From assembly GCF_026651855.1 (NCBI RefSeq), contig NZ_CP093280.1:846001-910000 (forward strand): a DNA stretch of 64,000 bases, in the 5' to 3' direction. The notes under the pieces are model-generated. The model was given only the letters and a program-made list of their open reading frames with translations. It had not been told where the DNA came from and made no database searches. Below are positions 45,951 through 53,022 of the stretch, piece after piece (within the stretch, counting starts at the first letter, position 1; the number at the start of each line of letters is the position of its first letter). The DNA is from Pseudomonas silvicola. Lineage in GTDB: Bacteria; Pseudomonadota; Gammaproteobacteria; Pseudomonadales; Pseudomonadaceae. A program made the translations under genes and the position numbers.

Positions 45951-46274
45951 TCAACTCCACTCCCGCCAGGACTCACCCGTTGAAGGGGTGGCCAGAACAG
46001 GCGTGGCGCGGATCTGCATTTCCATTTCAAGGCCCGCACCCGCCAACATATTAAGCAAGGCATCGACAGAGAATTTGTCGATTTTTCCCTTGAGCAGGTC
46101 GTTCAGGCGTGGCTGGGTAATGTTCAATCGTTGAGCAGCTTCTTTTTGAGCGACCTCCCAGTTGAGCACTTGTTTTGAGATTTCCATCATCAGTCTTGAC
46201 CGCATACGAAGATTCTCGGCCTCCTGCGGCGAGTCGATCAGAGCTTCCCAAACGCTGTCGTAGGTTTCATTCAT
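45951..46274 (-). CDS. HigA-like antitoxin (XRE helix-turn-helix)
   Basis: The 107-residue protein has a Xre-type helix-turn-helix (VAQKEAAQRLNITQPRLNDLLKG) and a helical C-terminal region (DALLNMLAGAGLEMEMQI). It is the antitoxin of the module, neutralising the toxin encoded just upstream and repressing the operon. ATG 46274 is taken since the preceding in-frame codon is TTG; AGAGGA lies eight bases upstream. The toxin-first order is that of HigBA systems. It follows the toxin gene by 21 bases. Confidence 0.82.
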   Translation of the reverse strand: MNETYDSVWEALIDSPQEAENLRMRSRLMMEISKQVLNWEVAQKEAAQRLNITQPRLNDLLKGKIDKFSVDALLNMLAGAGLEMEMQIRATPVLATPSTGESWREWS

Positions 46275-46295
46275 AGTCAAATTCCTCTCTGACCT

Positions 46296-46616
46296 TCAAC
46301 CCAGGGATTTCAAGCGGCGGCGTGCCATCTCCATCGCACGCTTCGGCGTTTTTTGCGTGGTCTTGTTGAATGCGTGCAATACGTAAACTGCTTCCGGTCG
46401 GTTCACCAGGTAGAAGACACGAAAAGCTCCATCATCAGCGGTAATTCGAATTTCATGGACACCTGGACCTACCGTGCTGATAGGTTTCCAATCAAGTGGC
46501 AGGTCGCCACGCTGGACCCTGTCCAATTGGTAACCGGCCGCCCTCAGGGCTTCGGGAGGGAAACTGCGCAATTCATTCTTACTGTTCCCGACGAACGTTA
46601 TTTTTCTAGTTGCCAT
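46296..46616 (-). CDS. HigB/RelE-like toxin (phage-derived Gp49-like)
   Basis: The 106-residue protein fits the Gp49-like HigB group of the RelE superfamily: MATRKITFVGNSKNELRSFP, VHEIRITADDGAFRVFYLV and VYVLHAFNKTTQKTPKRAM. These toxins are mRNA interferases acting on the ribosome. The ATG at 46616 gives the usual length; two TTG codons upstream are ignored. It is the first gene of the module and has a palindromic operator 30 bases upstream. The GC content is lower than its neighbours, suggesting acquisition. Confidence 0.82.
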   Translation of the reverse strand: MATRKITFVGNSKNELRSFPPEALRAAGYQLDRVQRGDLPLDWKPISTVGPGVHEIRITADDGAFRVFYLVNRPEAVYVLHAFNKTTQKTPKRAMEMARRRLKSLG

Positions 46617-46645
46617 CAACAAGCCTTACCGCACGAAGTAAATTC

Positions 46646-46663
46646 TATATCAGTTTTGATATA
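46646..46663. promoter_or_regulatory. 18-base operator palindrome of the toxin-antitoxin module
   Basis: TATATCA-GTTT-TGATATA lies 30 bases upstream of the toxin ATG. The arms are perfect (7+4+7). It fits a binding site for the helix-turn-helix antitoxin and overlaps an AT-rich promoter region. Confidence 0.6.
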
Positions 46664-46767
46664 ATTTCTATGAGCGCGGCCCGTCACAAACCAAGGCAGC
46701 GTTCAATGCGGCACCCTATTCGCTCCTCATCGTTCAAGGCACTCTACATTCACCCCCAGTAACAATT

Positions 46768-47826
46768 TCACAACAACGACATCTGCCCCCCCGGCGGGCA
46801 AAACGCCGTGCAATCGAGCGATTGCTCCCCCCGCCTGCTCAAGCCAAAACGCCTGAGCCCTGCCTTGAAGCGTTGCTCCAGCAAGTCCGCGAACACCCCT
46901 TCACCTCGAAAACGTGCGCCAAACCGGCTGTCGTAGAGCGCGCCGCCGCGGCTCTGGCGTATCAAACTCAGCACGTGTTCAGCGCGCTGCGGGTAGTGCT
47001 GGTGCAGCCACTCCTCGAATAGCGGCGCCACTTCCAGCGGCAGGCGCAACAGAATGTAGTTGGCGCTCAAGGCGCCTGCAGCCTTGGCTTCGCGCAGCAG
47101 GCTTTCCATTTCCATGTCGTTGATCATGGGGATGATCGGGGCGCACAGCACGCCCACTGGAATGCCGGCTTCGCGCATCACGCGGATAGCCCGCAGGCGG
47201 GCCTTGGGCGCGGCGGCGCGGGGTTCCAGGGTGCGTTTGAGTTCGTCGTCCAGGGTGGTGAGGCTGATCATCACAGACACCAGGTTCAGGCTGGCCAGTT
47301 CGCTGAGCAGGTCCAGGTCACGCAGAATAAGCGACCCCTTGGTGACGATGGTCACGGGGTGGCGGTAACGCAGCAGCACTTCCAGTACCCCGCGGGTGAG
47401 TTTGTGCTCGCGCTCGATGGGCTGGTATGGGTCGGTGTTGGAGCCCAGGTTGATCGGTGCCACCTGATAGCCGCGCTTGGACAGTTGCTGTTCCAGCAGC
47501 GCGACGGCGTTGCTCTTGGCGATGAGCTTGGTTTCAAAGTCCAGGCCAGGGGACATGTCCCAGTACGCATGGCTGGGCCGGGCGAAACAATAGATGCAGC
47601 CGTGCTCGCAACCACGGTAGGGGTTGATGGTGCGGTCGAAGGGCAAGTCGGGGGAGCTGTTGCGGGTGATGATGCTTTTGGCGGTCTCGGTGCGCACTTC
47701 AGTGCCCTGGGTGACCGGCACTTCCTGATACCAGCCGTCATCCTCGACGACCGAGCGCTGGGCCGCGAAACGGTTGTGGGGGTTGGTGGCGGTGCCGCGG
47801 CCGCGCGGGGGCAGGGGCGTGGACAT
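46768..47826 (-). CDS. PA0069-family radical SAM protein
   Basis: The 352-residue protein has the radical SAM cluster motif CxxxCxxC in RGCEHGCIYCFARPSH and resembles spore photoproduct lyase-like proteins (Rv2578c/PA0069 family). It should cleave S-adenosylmethionine by a 4Fe-4S cluster; the substrate is unknown. A perfect LexA box lies just upstream (47843-47858), so it is likely damage induced. Its homolog PA0069 is part of the SOS response in P. aeruginosa. The ATG at 47826 is the first codon. Confidence 0.85.
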   Translation of the reverse strand: MSTPLPPRGRGTATNPHNRFAAQRSVVEDDGWYQEVPVTQGTEVRTETAKSIITRNSSPDLPFDRTINPYRGCEHGCIYCFARPSHAYWDMSPGLDFETKLIAKSNAVALLEQQLSKRGYQVAPINLGSNTDPYQPIEREHKLTRGVLEVLLRYRHPVTIVTKGSLILRDLDLLSELASLNLVSVMISLTTLDDELKRTLEPRAAAPKARLRAIRVMREAGIPVGVLCAPIIPMINDMEMESLLREAKAAGALSANYILLRLPLEVAPLFEEWLHQHYPQRAEHVLSLIRQSRGGALYDSRFGARFRGEGVFADLLEQRFKAGLRRFGLSRRGEQSLDCTAFCPPGGQMSLL

Positions 47827-47842
47827 GGAAAGGCCCTCAATA

Positions 47843-47858
47843 CTGTATTCATATACAG
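47843..47858. promoter_or_regulatory. LexA (SOS) box
   Basis: CTGTATTCATATACAG matches the gammaproteobacterial consensus CTGT-N8-ACAG exactly, extending to TACTGTA...TACAGTA. It lies 17 bases upstream of the radical SAM start on the minus strand. Confidence 0.82.
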
Positions 47859-47952
47859 TACAGAGGGCCTGACGTTTTGCCTAGCCCCGGCCATCGCGCG
47901 CATACCACGACGACAACCCAGCTCCTGCGCGGCAATCACATGCCTTCTGGTA

Positions 47953-49254
47953 TTACTTGGAGCTCACCTGCCCAAGATCATCCCCTGAGGTCGTCTTCAT
48001 GTCATCGGTACGCAGCGCTTTCACGTCCTTGGCCGATACCTGCGACCCCTGGTTGCCCCAGCTGGTGCGGATGAAGTTCACCACGTCCGCCACTTCCTGG
48101 TCCGACAGGCGCCAGGCGTAGGAAGGCATGGTGAAGTTCGAGGGCGCGGTCCTGGTGGCGACCAGGGTACCGCCCTTGAGCACGATATGGATCAGCGACG
48201 TGGCATCGGCTGTCTGCAGCACGGGGTTGCCCGCCAGGGCCGGGAACACGCGGGTGTAGCCCTTGCCGTCGGTGCGGTGGCAGGCGGCGCAGTTGTCGAT
48301 GTACACCGAGGCGCCCGGCTTGCTGTCATCACCTTTCCACAACGCATCGGCCACGGCCTTGTCGTAGACCTGAGGTTTGTCGTCGGGGTTGGCCGCCGGC
48401 AAGGACTTCAGGTACCGGGCAATGGCGGTAAGGTCCGCATCGCTCATGTACTGCATGCTGTGCTCGACCACGTCGCTCATGCCACCGAACACGGCGGTAC
48501 GGTCACTGCGGCCGGTCTTGAGGAAGGCCACCAGATCTGCCTCGCTCCAGCTGCCCAGGCCGTCCTTGTGGTCGCCGCGCAGGCTCTTGGCGATCCAGCC
48601 TTCAAGCGGTGCTGAACCGGCGAGGAACTCCTTGCCGTCCGCTGGGTTGAGGGCCTTTTCCTGCATGGTGATGGCGCGTGGAGTATGGCAGGCACCACAG
48701 TGCCCCAGGCCTTCGACCAGATAAGCCCCACGGTTGATGCTTTCATCGTTGCCCGCGGCCTTGAACGGTTCGACCTTGGGCGCGAAAATGCCGCGCCAGA
48801 TCGCCAGCGGCCAGCGCATGCTCAGCGGCCAGGGAATATCCACATCCTTGTTCTCCTGTCCAACCGGCTGCACCCCCTTCATGAAATAGGCGTACAGCGC
48901 CTGCATGTCTTCGTCACTGACGCGAGCATAGGAAGGGTAGGGCATGGCCGGGTACAAGGTGCTGCCACTCTTGCCCACGCCATGGCGTACGGCCTGGTCG
49001 AAGTCCTCGAACGAATATTCGCCGATGCCGGTCTTGTCCGGGGTGATGTTGGTGGAATAGATGGTGCCGATCGGCGTTTCCATCGGCAGCCCACCGGCGA
49101 ACGGCTTGCCGCCCTTGGCGGTGTGGCACGCCACGCAGTCGCCGGCACGGGCCAGGTACTCGCCTTTTTGCACCAGGGCTGGGTCGAAAGAGGGCTCGGC
49201 CGCCCACACGGGCAGGCTGGCCAGCGCCAGGGAAGCGAGAAACAGGTTTTTCAT
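47953..49254 (-). CDS. Gluconate 2-dehydrogenase-type cytochrome c subunit (triheme)
   Basis: The 433-residue secreted protein has a signal (ASLPVWA/A) and three CxxCH haem sites: CVACH, CGACH and CAACH. It is the electron-carrying subunit of a membrane-bound flavin dehydrogenase, passing electrons to ubiquinone. The second ATG (49254) is preferred since AAGGAG lies eight bases upstream. It is the last gene of the three-gene operon (gamma, flavoprotein, cytochrome). Confidence 0.85.
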   Translation of the reverse strand: MKNLFLASLALASLPVWAAEPSFDPALVQKGEYLARAGDCVACHTAKGGKPFAGGLPMETPIGTIYSTNITPDKTGIGEYSFEDFDQAVRHGVGKSGSTLYPAMPYPSYARVSDEDMQALYAYFMKGVQPVGQENKDVDIPWPLSMRWPLAIWRGIFAPKVEPFKAAGNDESINRGAYLVEGLGHCGACHTPRAITMQEKALNPADGKEFLAGSAPLEGWIAKSLRGDHKDGLGSWSEADLVAFLKTGRSDRTAVFGGMSDVVEHSMQYMSDADLTAIARYLKSLPAANPDDKPQVYDKAVADALWKGDDSKPGASVYIDNCAACHRTDGKGYTRVFPALAGNPVLQTADATSLIHIVLKGGTLVATRTAPSNFTMPSYAWRLSDQEVADVVNFIRTSWGNQGSQVSAKDVKALRTDDMKTTSGDDLGQVSSK

Positions 49255-49266
49255 GGTCATCGCTCC

Positions 49267-51051
49267 TTAAGCCTGCACCAACGGGCCGGGGTTTTTCAGG
49301 TACTGCTCGCGGATAGCCTTGGCCGACCAGTAGGTCAGCGCGGCGACCAGGCCGGTAGGGTTGTAGCCCAGGCCCTGGGGGAACGCGGAAGCACCCGGCA
49401 CGAACACGTTGTGTACGTCCCAGCTTTGCAGGTAGCGGTTAAGGGCGCTGGTCTTGGGATCGGTGCCCATGATCGCGCCACCGTTGAGGTGGGTGGTCTG
49501 GTAGGCAGCGGTGTTGAATTTCTCGCCCATTTTCTTGCCCAGCACGGCGACCGACTTGGGGTTCATGGCCTTGGCGATCTGCGCCAGCTTGTCGGCCATG
49601 AACATGTTCATCTTGATGTCGTTCTCCTGCCAGTTGAAGGTCATGCGCAACAACGGTTGGCCATAGGCATCCTTGTAGGTAGGGTCCAGGTCCAGGTAGT
49701 TGCCGCGGTAGGACTGGTGGGCACCGTGGGCATCCATGGACACCTGGTGCGTGTAGTACTCGGCCGTGGTGCGCTTCCAGGCGCTGCCCCAGGCTGGCGT
49801 GCCCGGCGGGTTGGACGTGCCGGCGATAGGGCGGCTGCCCGCCTGGTTGACCCAGAACGGCGACCCCCCAACGAAGCCGTGCGGGCCATGGTCGAAGTTA
49901 TCGGCGTTGAAGTCGTCGATGGCCACTCCATTGCCGCCAGCACCGATGAAGTTGTTGGTGTGAGTGTCCTTGTCGAAGAAGGCTTTCACGGTCGCCATGT
50001 TCTGGTAGGCAAAGTTCTTGCCGACCACGCCTTCGCCGCTGATCGGGTCGTACGGCTTGCCGATACCTGACAACAGCATCAGGCGCACGTTGTTGAACTG
50101 GAAAGCTCCCAGAATGACCAGGTCGGCCGGCTGCTCCACTTCCCGGCCCTGGGCGTCGATATAGCTCACGCCGGTGGCCAGCTTCTTGTCGTCGGTCAGG
50201 TTGACCCGCAGCACATGGGCGTTGGTGCGCAGCTCGAACTTGGGCTCCTGCCTGAGTGCCGGCAGGATGTTCACGTTCGGCGAGGCCTTGGAATACATGT
50301 AGCACACGTACCCACTGCAAAACCCGCAGAAGTTGCAGGGCCCCATCTGCGCGCCGTAAGGGTTGGTGTAAGGCCCCGAGGTGTTGGCAGACGGCAGGTT
50401 ATAGGGTTTGTAACCTGACGCGGCCGCGGCCTTCTGGAACAGCATGGCCGAGACGGTATTTTTCTGCGCCTCGAGCGGAAACGGGTTGGAACGGTCTGGC
50501 GCGTAAGGGTTGGCGCCCTTGCCTTCGCCGACGATCTGGCCTTTCACCGACCAGGCCGTGCCCGACGTGCCGAAGACTTTCTCGGAAAAGTCGAAGAACG
50601 GCTCCAACTCTTCGTAGGTCACGCCGAAGTCCTGGATGGTCATGTCTTCGGGAATGAATTTCTTGCCGTAGCGCTCTTCATAGTGGCTGCGCATACGCAG
50701 TTCGATAGGGTCGACACGAAAATGCACGCCCGACCAGTGCAGGCCAGCACCGCCCACGCCCTGGCCAGGCAGGAACGCGCCCAGCTGGCGGTTGGGCAAG
50801 GCCACGTCCTTGACGCTGTGCCGGACGGTCACGGTTTCCTTGGAGATATCCACGAACAGCTTCTTGCGTACGCTGTAGGTCAGTTCGTCGATCACCTGCG
50901 GGTAGTTACCGTCTGGGTAGGTGTCCTGCATCGGGCCACGCTCCAGGGCGACCACGGTCAGGCCAGCTTCAGTCAACTCCTTGGCCATGATGGCGCCGGT
51001 CCAGCCGAAACCGACGATCACTGCGTCGACCTTCTTCAATACTGTCGCCAT
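49267..51051 (-). CDS. Gluconate 2-dehydrogenase-type flavoprotein subunit (GMC oxidoreductase)
   Basis: The 594-residue flavoprotein begins with the FAD-binding VDAVIVGFGWTGAIMAKEL and belongs to the GMC oxidoreductase family, with AFLPGQGVGGAGLHWSGVHF and the C-terminal TTHLNGGAIMG and GASAFPQGLGYNPTG motifs. Together with the gamma and cytochrome subunits it oxidises a sugar acid, probably D-gluconate, in the periplasm. It starts at ATG 51051, two bases after the stop of the gamma subunit. Substrate could also be 2-ketogluconate or sorbitol, whose enzymes are homologous. Confidence 0.84.
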   Translation of the reverse strand: MATVLKKVDAVIVGFGWTGAIMAKELTEAGLTVVALERGPMQDTYPDGNYPQVIDELTYSVRKKLFVDISKETVTVRHSVKDVALPNRQLGAFLPGQGVGGAGLHWSGVHFRVDPIELRMRSHYEERYGKKFIPEDMTIQDFGVTYEELEPFFDFSEKVFGTSGTAWSVKGQIVGEGKGANPYAPDRSNPFPLEAQKNTVSAMLFQKAAAASGYKPYNLPSANTSGPYTNPYGAQMGPCNFCGFCSGYVCYMYSKASPNVNILPALRQEPKFELRTNAHVLRVNLTDDKKLATGVSYIDAQGREVEQPADLVILGAFQFNNVRLMLLSGIGKPYDPISGEGVVGKNFAYQNMATVKAFFDKDTHTNNFIGAGGNGVAIDDFNADNFDHGPHGFVGGSPFWVNQAGSRPIAGTSNPPGTPAWGSAWKRTTAEYYTHQVSMDAHGAHQSYRGNYLDLDPTYKDAYGQPLLRMTFNWQENDIKMNMFMADKLAQIAKAMNPKSVAVLGKKMGEKFNTAAYQTTHLNGGAIMGTDPKTSALNRYLQSWDVHNVFVPGASAFPQGLGYNPTGLVAALTYWSAKAIREQYLKNPGPLVQA

Positions 51052-51053
51052 GC

Positions 51054-51791
51054 TCAAGCCCTCTCGCCGCGAATGGATACTGCCGGGAAGGGGTATTGCT
51101 CATTGCGTTCAACCCAGTCCATGAAGTCGGCGCGTGCGCCGGGGAAGCCCACCAAAGTCCAGCCCACCAGGCCTTTGTTGCCGCCGTGTACCGGGTCGCT
51201 GAAGAAGCCTTCCTTGGTGTTCTGGATCAACAAGGCGAAGAAAGCCTTGGACGGTACGTCATCGAACTGGATATCCCCGGATTCGAGCTTGCTCAGCACG
51301 CTGTCCTGGGCAGCACCGTCGAGCTGGGCGAAGGCCTTGCCTGCCTGCTTCTGGCACCAGGCGTCCGTGGCCGCGATCCCCAGGCGATAGATTTGCTGGG
51401 GCACCAGCTTGAGCTGGTAACCCATTTCGGCGGGCGCATCGGTCACGAACGGGCCTTGCATGTACCACAACGCACCGCTGGCATAGGGCGTGTTCATCTG
51501 GCGATCGATGAATTCCGGCGCGCCGGCTTCAAGTGCACCCGGGCCAAGATCGTCGGCCGGAATCAGCCGCGCCACGGCGGCGTTGACGAACGCCCATTCT
51601 TCCGCGGTGAAGTAGCTGGGCTGGTACTCCTGAGCGGGCTTGGCAGCCGCCTCGGGCTGCTTCTGCGGCGCGGCCATCAGCTCACCCACACCCATGCCCA
51701 GGCCGGTGCTGGCCACGGTGACTACGGGTATCAGGGTCAGGGTCTTGCGCAGGAAGTCCCGGCGCGGGTTGTCGTGGTCTTGCTCAGACAT
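51054..51791 (-). CDS. Gluconate 2-dehydrogenase-type gamma subunit (Tat signal)
   Basis: The 245-residue protein belongs to the small-subunit 3 family of membrane-bound gluconate dehydrogenases. It has an N-terminal twin-arginine signal (NPRRDFLRKTLTLIP), and it likely carries the flavoprotein through the Tat system. A Pro/Gln-rich linker and the YFTAEEWAFVNAAVARLIP motif follow. It is first in the operon, two bases before the flavoprotein gene. Confidence 0.83.
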   Translation of the reverse strand: MSEQDHDNPRRDFLRKTLTLIPVVTVASTGLGMGVGELMAAPQKQPEAAAKPAQEYQPSYFTAEEWAFVNAAVARLIPADDLGPGALEAGAPEFIDRQMNTPYASGALWYMQGPFVTDAPAEMGYQLKLVPQQIYRLGIAATDAWCQKQAGKAFAQLDGAAQDSVLSKLESGDIQFDDVPSKAFFALLIQNTKEGFFSDPVHGGNKGLVGWTLVGFPGARADFMDWVERNEQYPFPAVSIRGERA

Positions 51792-52078
51792 GGGGGATCC
51801 TCATCCGATCACGGATTTGTCGCAGCCTTGAGGCCGCTTATCGTTTTGAGTTGCTCATCGAGCTGCACAGGCGGGCATCGCGACGTACTTAGTAAAGAAC
51901 ATCACGACGTTTTTTAGTTTTATCGAGTCTGGGCGGCACGCCAGGTTGTCGCTGGCACCTTCGAAAAGGTGCTTCGAGAGGCGGAAATGTAACCGGTTTC
52001 AGCCTGAGTTTACAGGGGCTTTACACGAAGTTTTTACGAACACCTCACAGCGCTTTGACGCTGCGGCACGGAAAATAA

Positions 52079-52744
52079 ATGCATCTATTGTTACGATGGC
52101 GCGCCCTGCCCATGTCCTTTTTCCGTTTTCTGCTGGTCGGCCTGGCCCTGAGCGCCGCGTTGGCCGGCCCAACCCAGGCGACTCCCCAGGTGCTAGCGCG
52201 GCCAGCGCAGTGGGCACAGTCCGTCGAGCCTCATTACAACCTGTACCAGATCAGCCCCACGCTTTACCGCAGTGCCCTGCCGGACGAAGAGGCGGCGCCG
52301 CTACTCGGTCAGCTGCAGATCAAGACAGTGGTCAACTTCTTGCCCGAACCAGACGCGCAATGGCTCAAGGCGCCGCAAATCAACCAGGTGCAGTTGCCCA
52401 TGCGCACGGTGCACGTCGATGATGCAGAGGTCATTTCGGCGCTACGCGCCATTCAGGAAGGGGAGGCCAAAGGCCCTGTTCTTATCCACTGCAAGCACGG
52501 CCTGGACCGCACGGGGCTGGTGGCCGCCATGTATCGCATGGTGGTTCAGGGCTGGAGCAAGCAGGACGCGGTAGCGGAGATGACCCAGGGTGGCTTTGGC
52601 GACACCCGGCGGATGAAATACGGCCTGGACTATATCCACGACGTGGACGTCGAAGCGGTGCGCAGCGCGCTCGCCAGCGGCGCCTGCAGCACCAACCCCC
52701 TGGCCGCTTGCGCGGTCAAGGGGTTGTTCAAGCAGCTGATTTAA
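52079..52744 (+). CDS. Secreted dual-specificity/tyrosine phosphatase
   Basis: The 221-residue protein has a hydrophobic leader ending ATP/ATPQ and a phosphatase domain with the active site HCKHGLDRTG (Cys-x5-Arg) and YNLYQISPTLYRSALPD at its start. It removes phosphates, probably from protein or small substrates in the periplasm. The start at 52079 or 52112 is uncertain: the second gives a cleaner signal peptide (MSFFRFLLVGLALSAALA). It overlaps the stop of the minus-strand zinc-ribbon gene by four bases. Confidence 0.78.
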   Translation: MHLLLRWRALPMSFFRFLLVGLALSAALAGPTQATPQVLARPAQWAQSVEPHYNLYQISPTLYRSALPDEEAAPLLGQLQIKTVVNFLPEPDAQWLKAPQINQVQLPMRTVHVDDAEVISALRAIQEGEAKGPVLIHCKHGLDRTGLVAAMYRMVVQGWSKQDAVAEMTQGGFGDTRRMKYGLDYIHDVDVEAVRSALASGACSTNPLAACAVKGLFKQLI

Positions 52745-53022
52745 GCGTCGGGCTTCTTCAGCTTCGGGTTGGGGAAGAACTGCACCGTCTGCACCTTGGG
52801 GTTGGCGATTTTCGGCGCCTGCTTGTTGACCCGCGTTCCCAGTTCGCTGGGAATGGACTGGCCCTGTGCATTGAGAGTGTCGCTGTAGCCACAGGCCACG
52901 CACTCCCGGTGCGGGACATCGTCCTCGCTCCACATCATCAGCTTGTCCGACTCGCTGCACGCCGGGCATACCGCCCCGGCGATGAAGCGTTTCTTGGTCT
53001 TGACCACGGGCGTGTCACTCAT
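52741..53022 (-). CDS. YheV-like zinc-ribbon protein
   Basis: The 93-residue protein has two CxxC pairs (CPAC and CVAC) that form a zinc ribbon, with a basic N terminus and a C-terminal PKLKKPDA tail. It matches the YheV family that lies beside prlC in many gammaproteobacteria. It overlaps the prlC start region by four bases (ATGA at 53019-53022). Function unknown. Confidence 0.85.
   Translation of the reverse strand: MSDTPVVKTKKRFIAGAVCPACSESDKLMMWSEDDVPHRECVACGYSDTLNAQGQSIPSELGTRVNKQAPKIANPKVQTVQFFPNPKLKKPDA

Noticed and set aside
45812-46134. Overlapping short frames on both strands beside the antitoxin gene
   Set aside because: They lack ribosome sites and domains and overlap the convincing antitoxin gene.
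47953-49254. Reading the triheme cytochrome as a cytochrome oxidase subunit
   Set aside because: It has three CxxCH sites and sits in an operon with GMC flavoprotein and gamma subunits, which is the gluconate-dehydrogenase arrangement.
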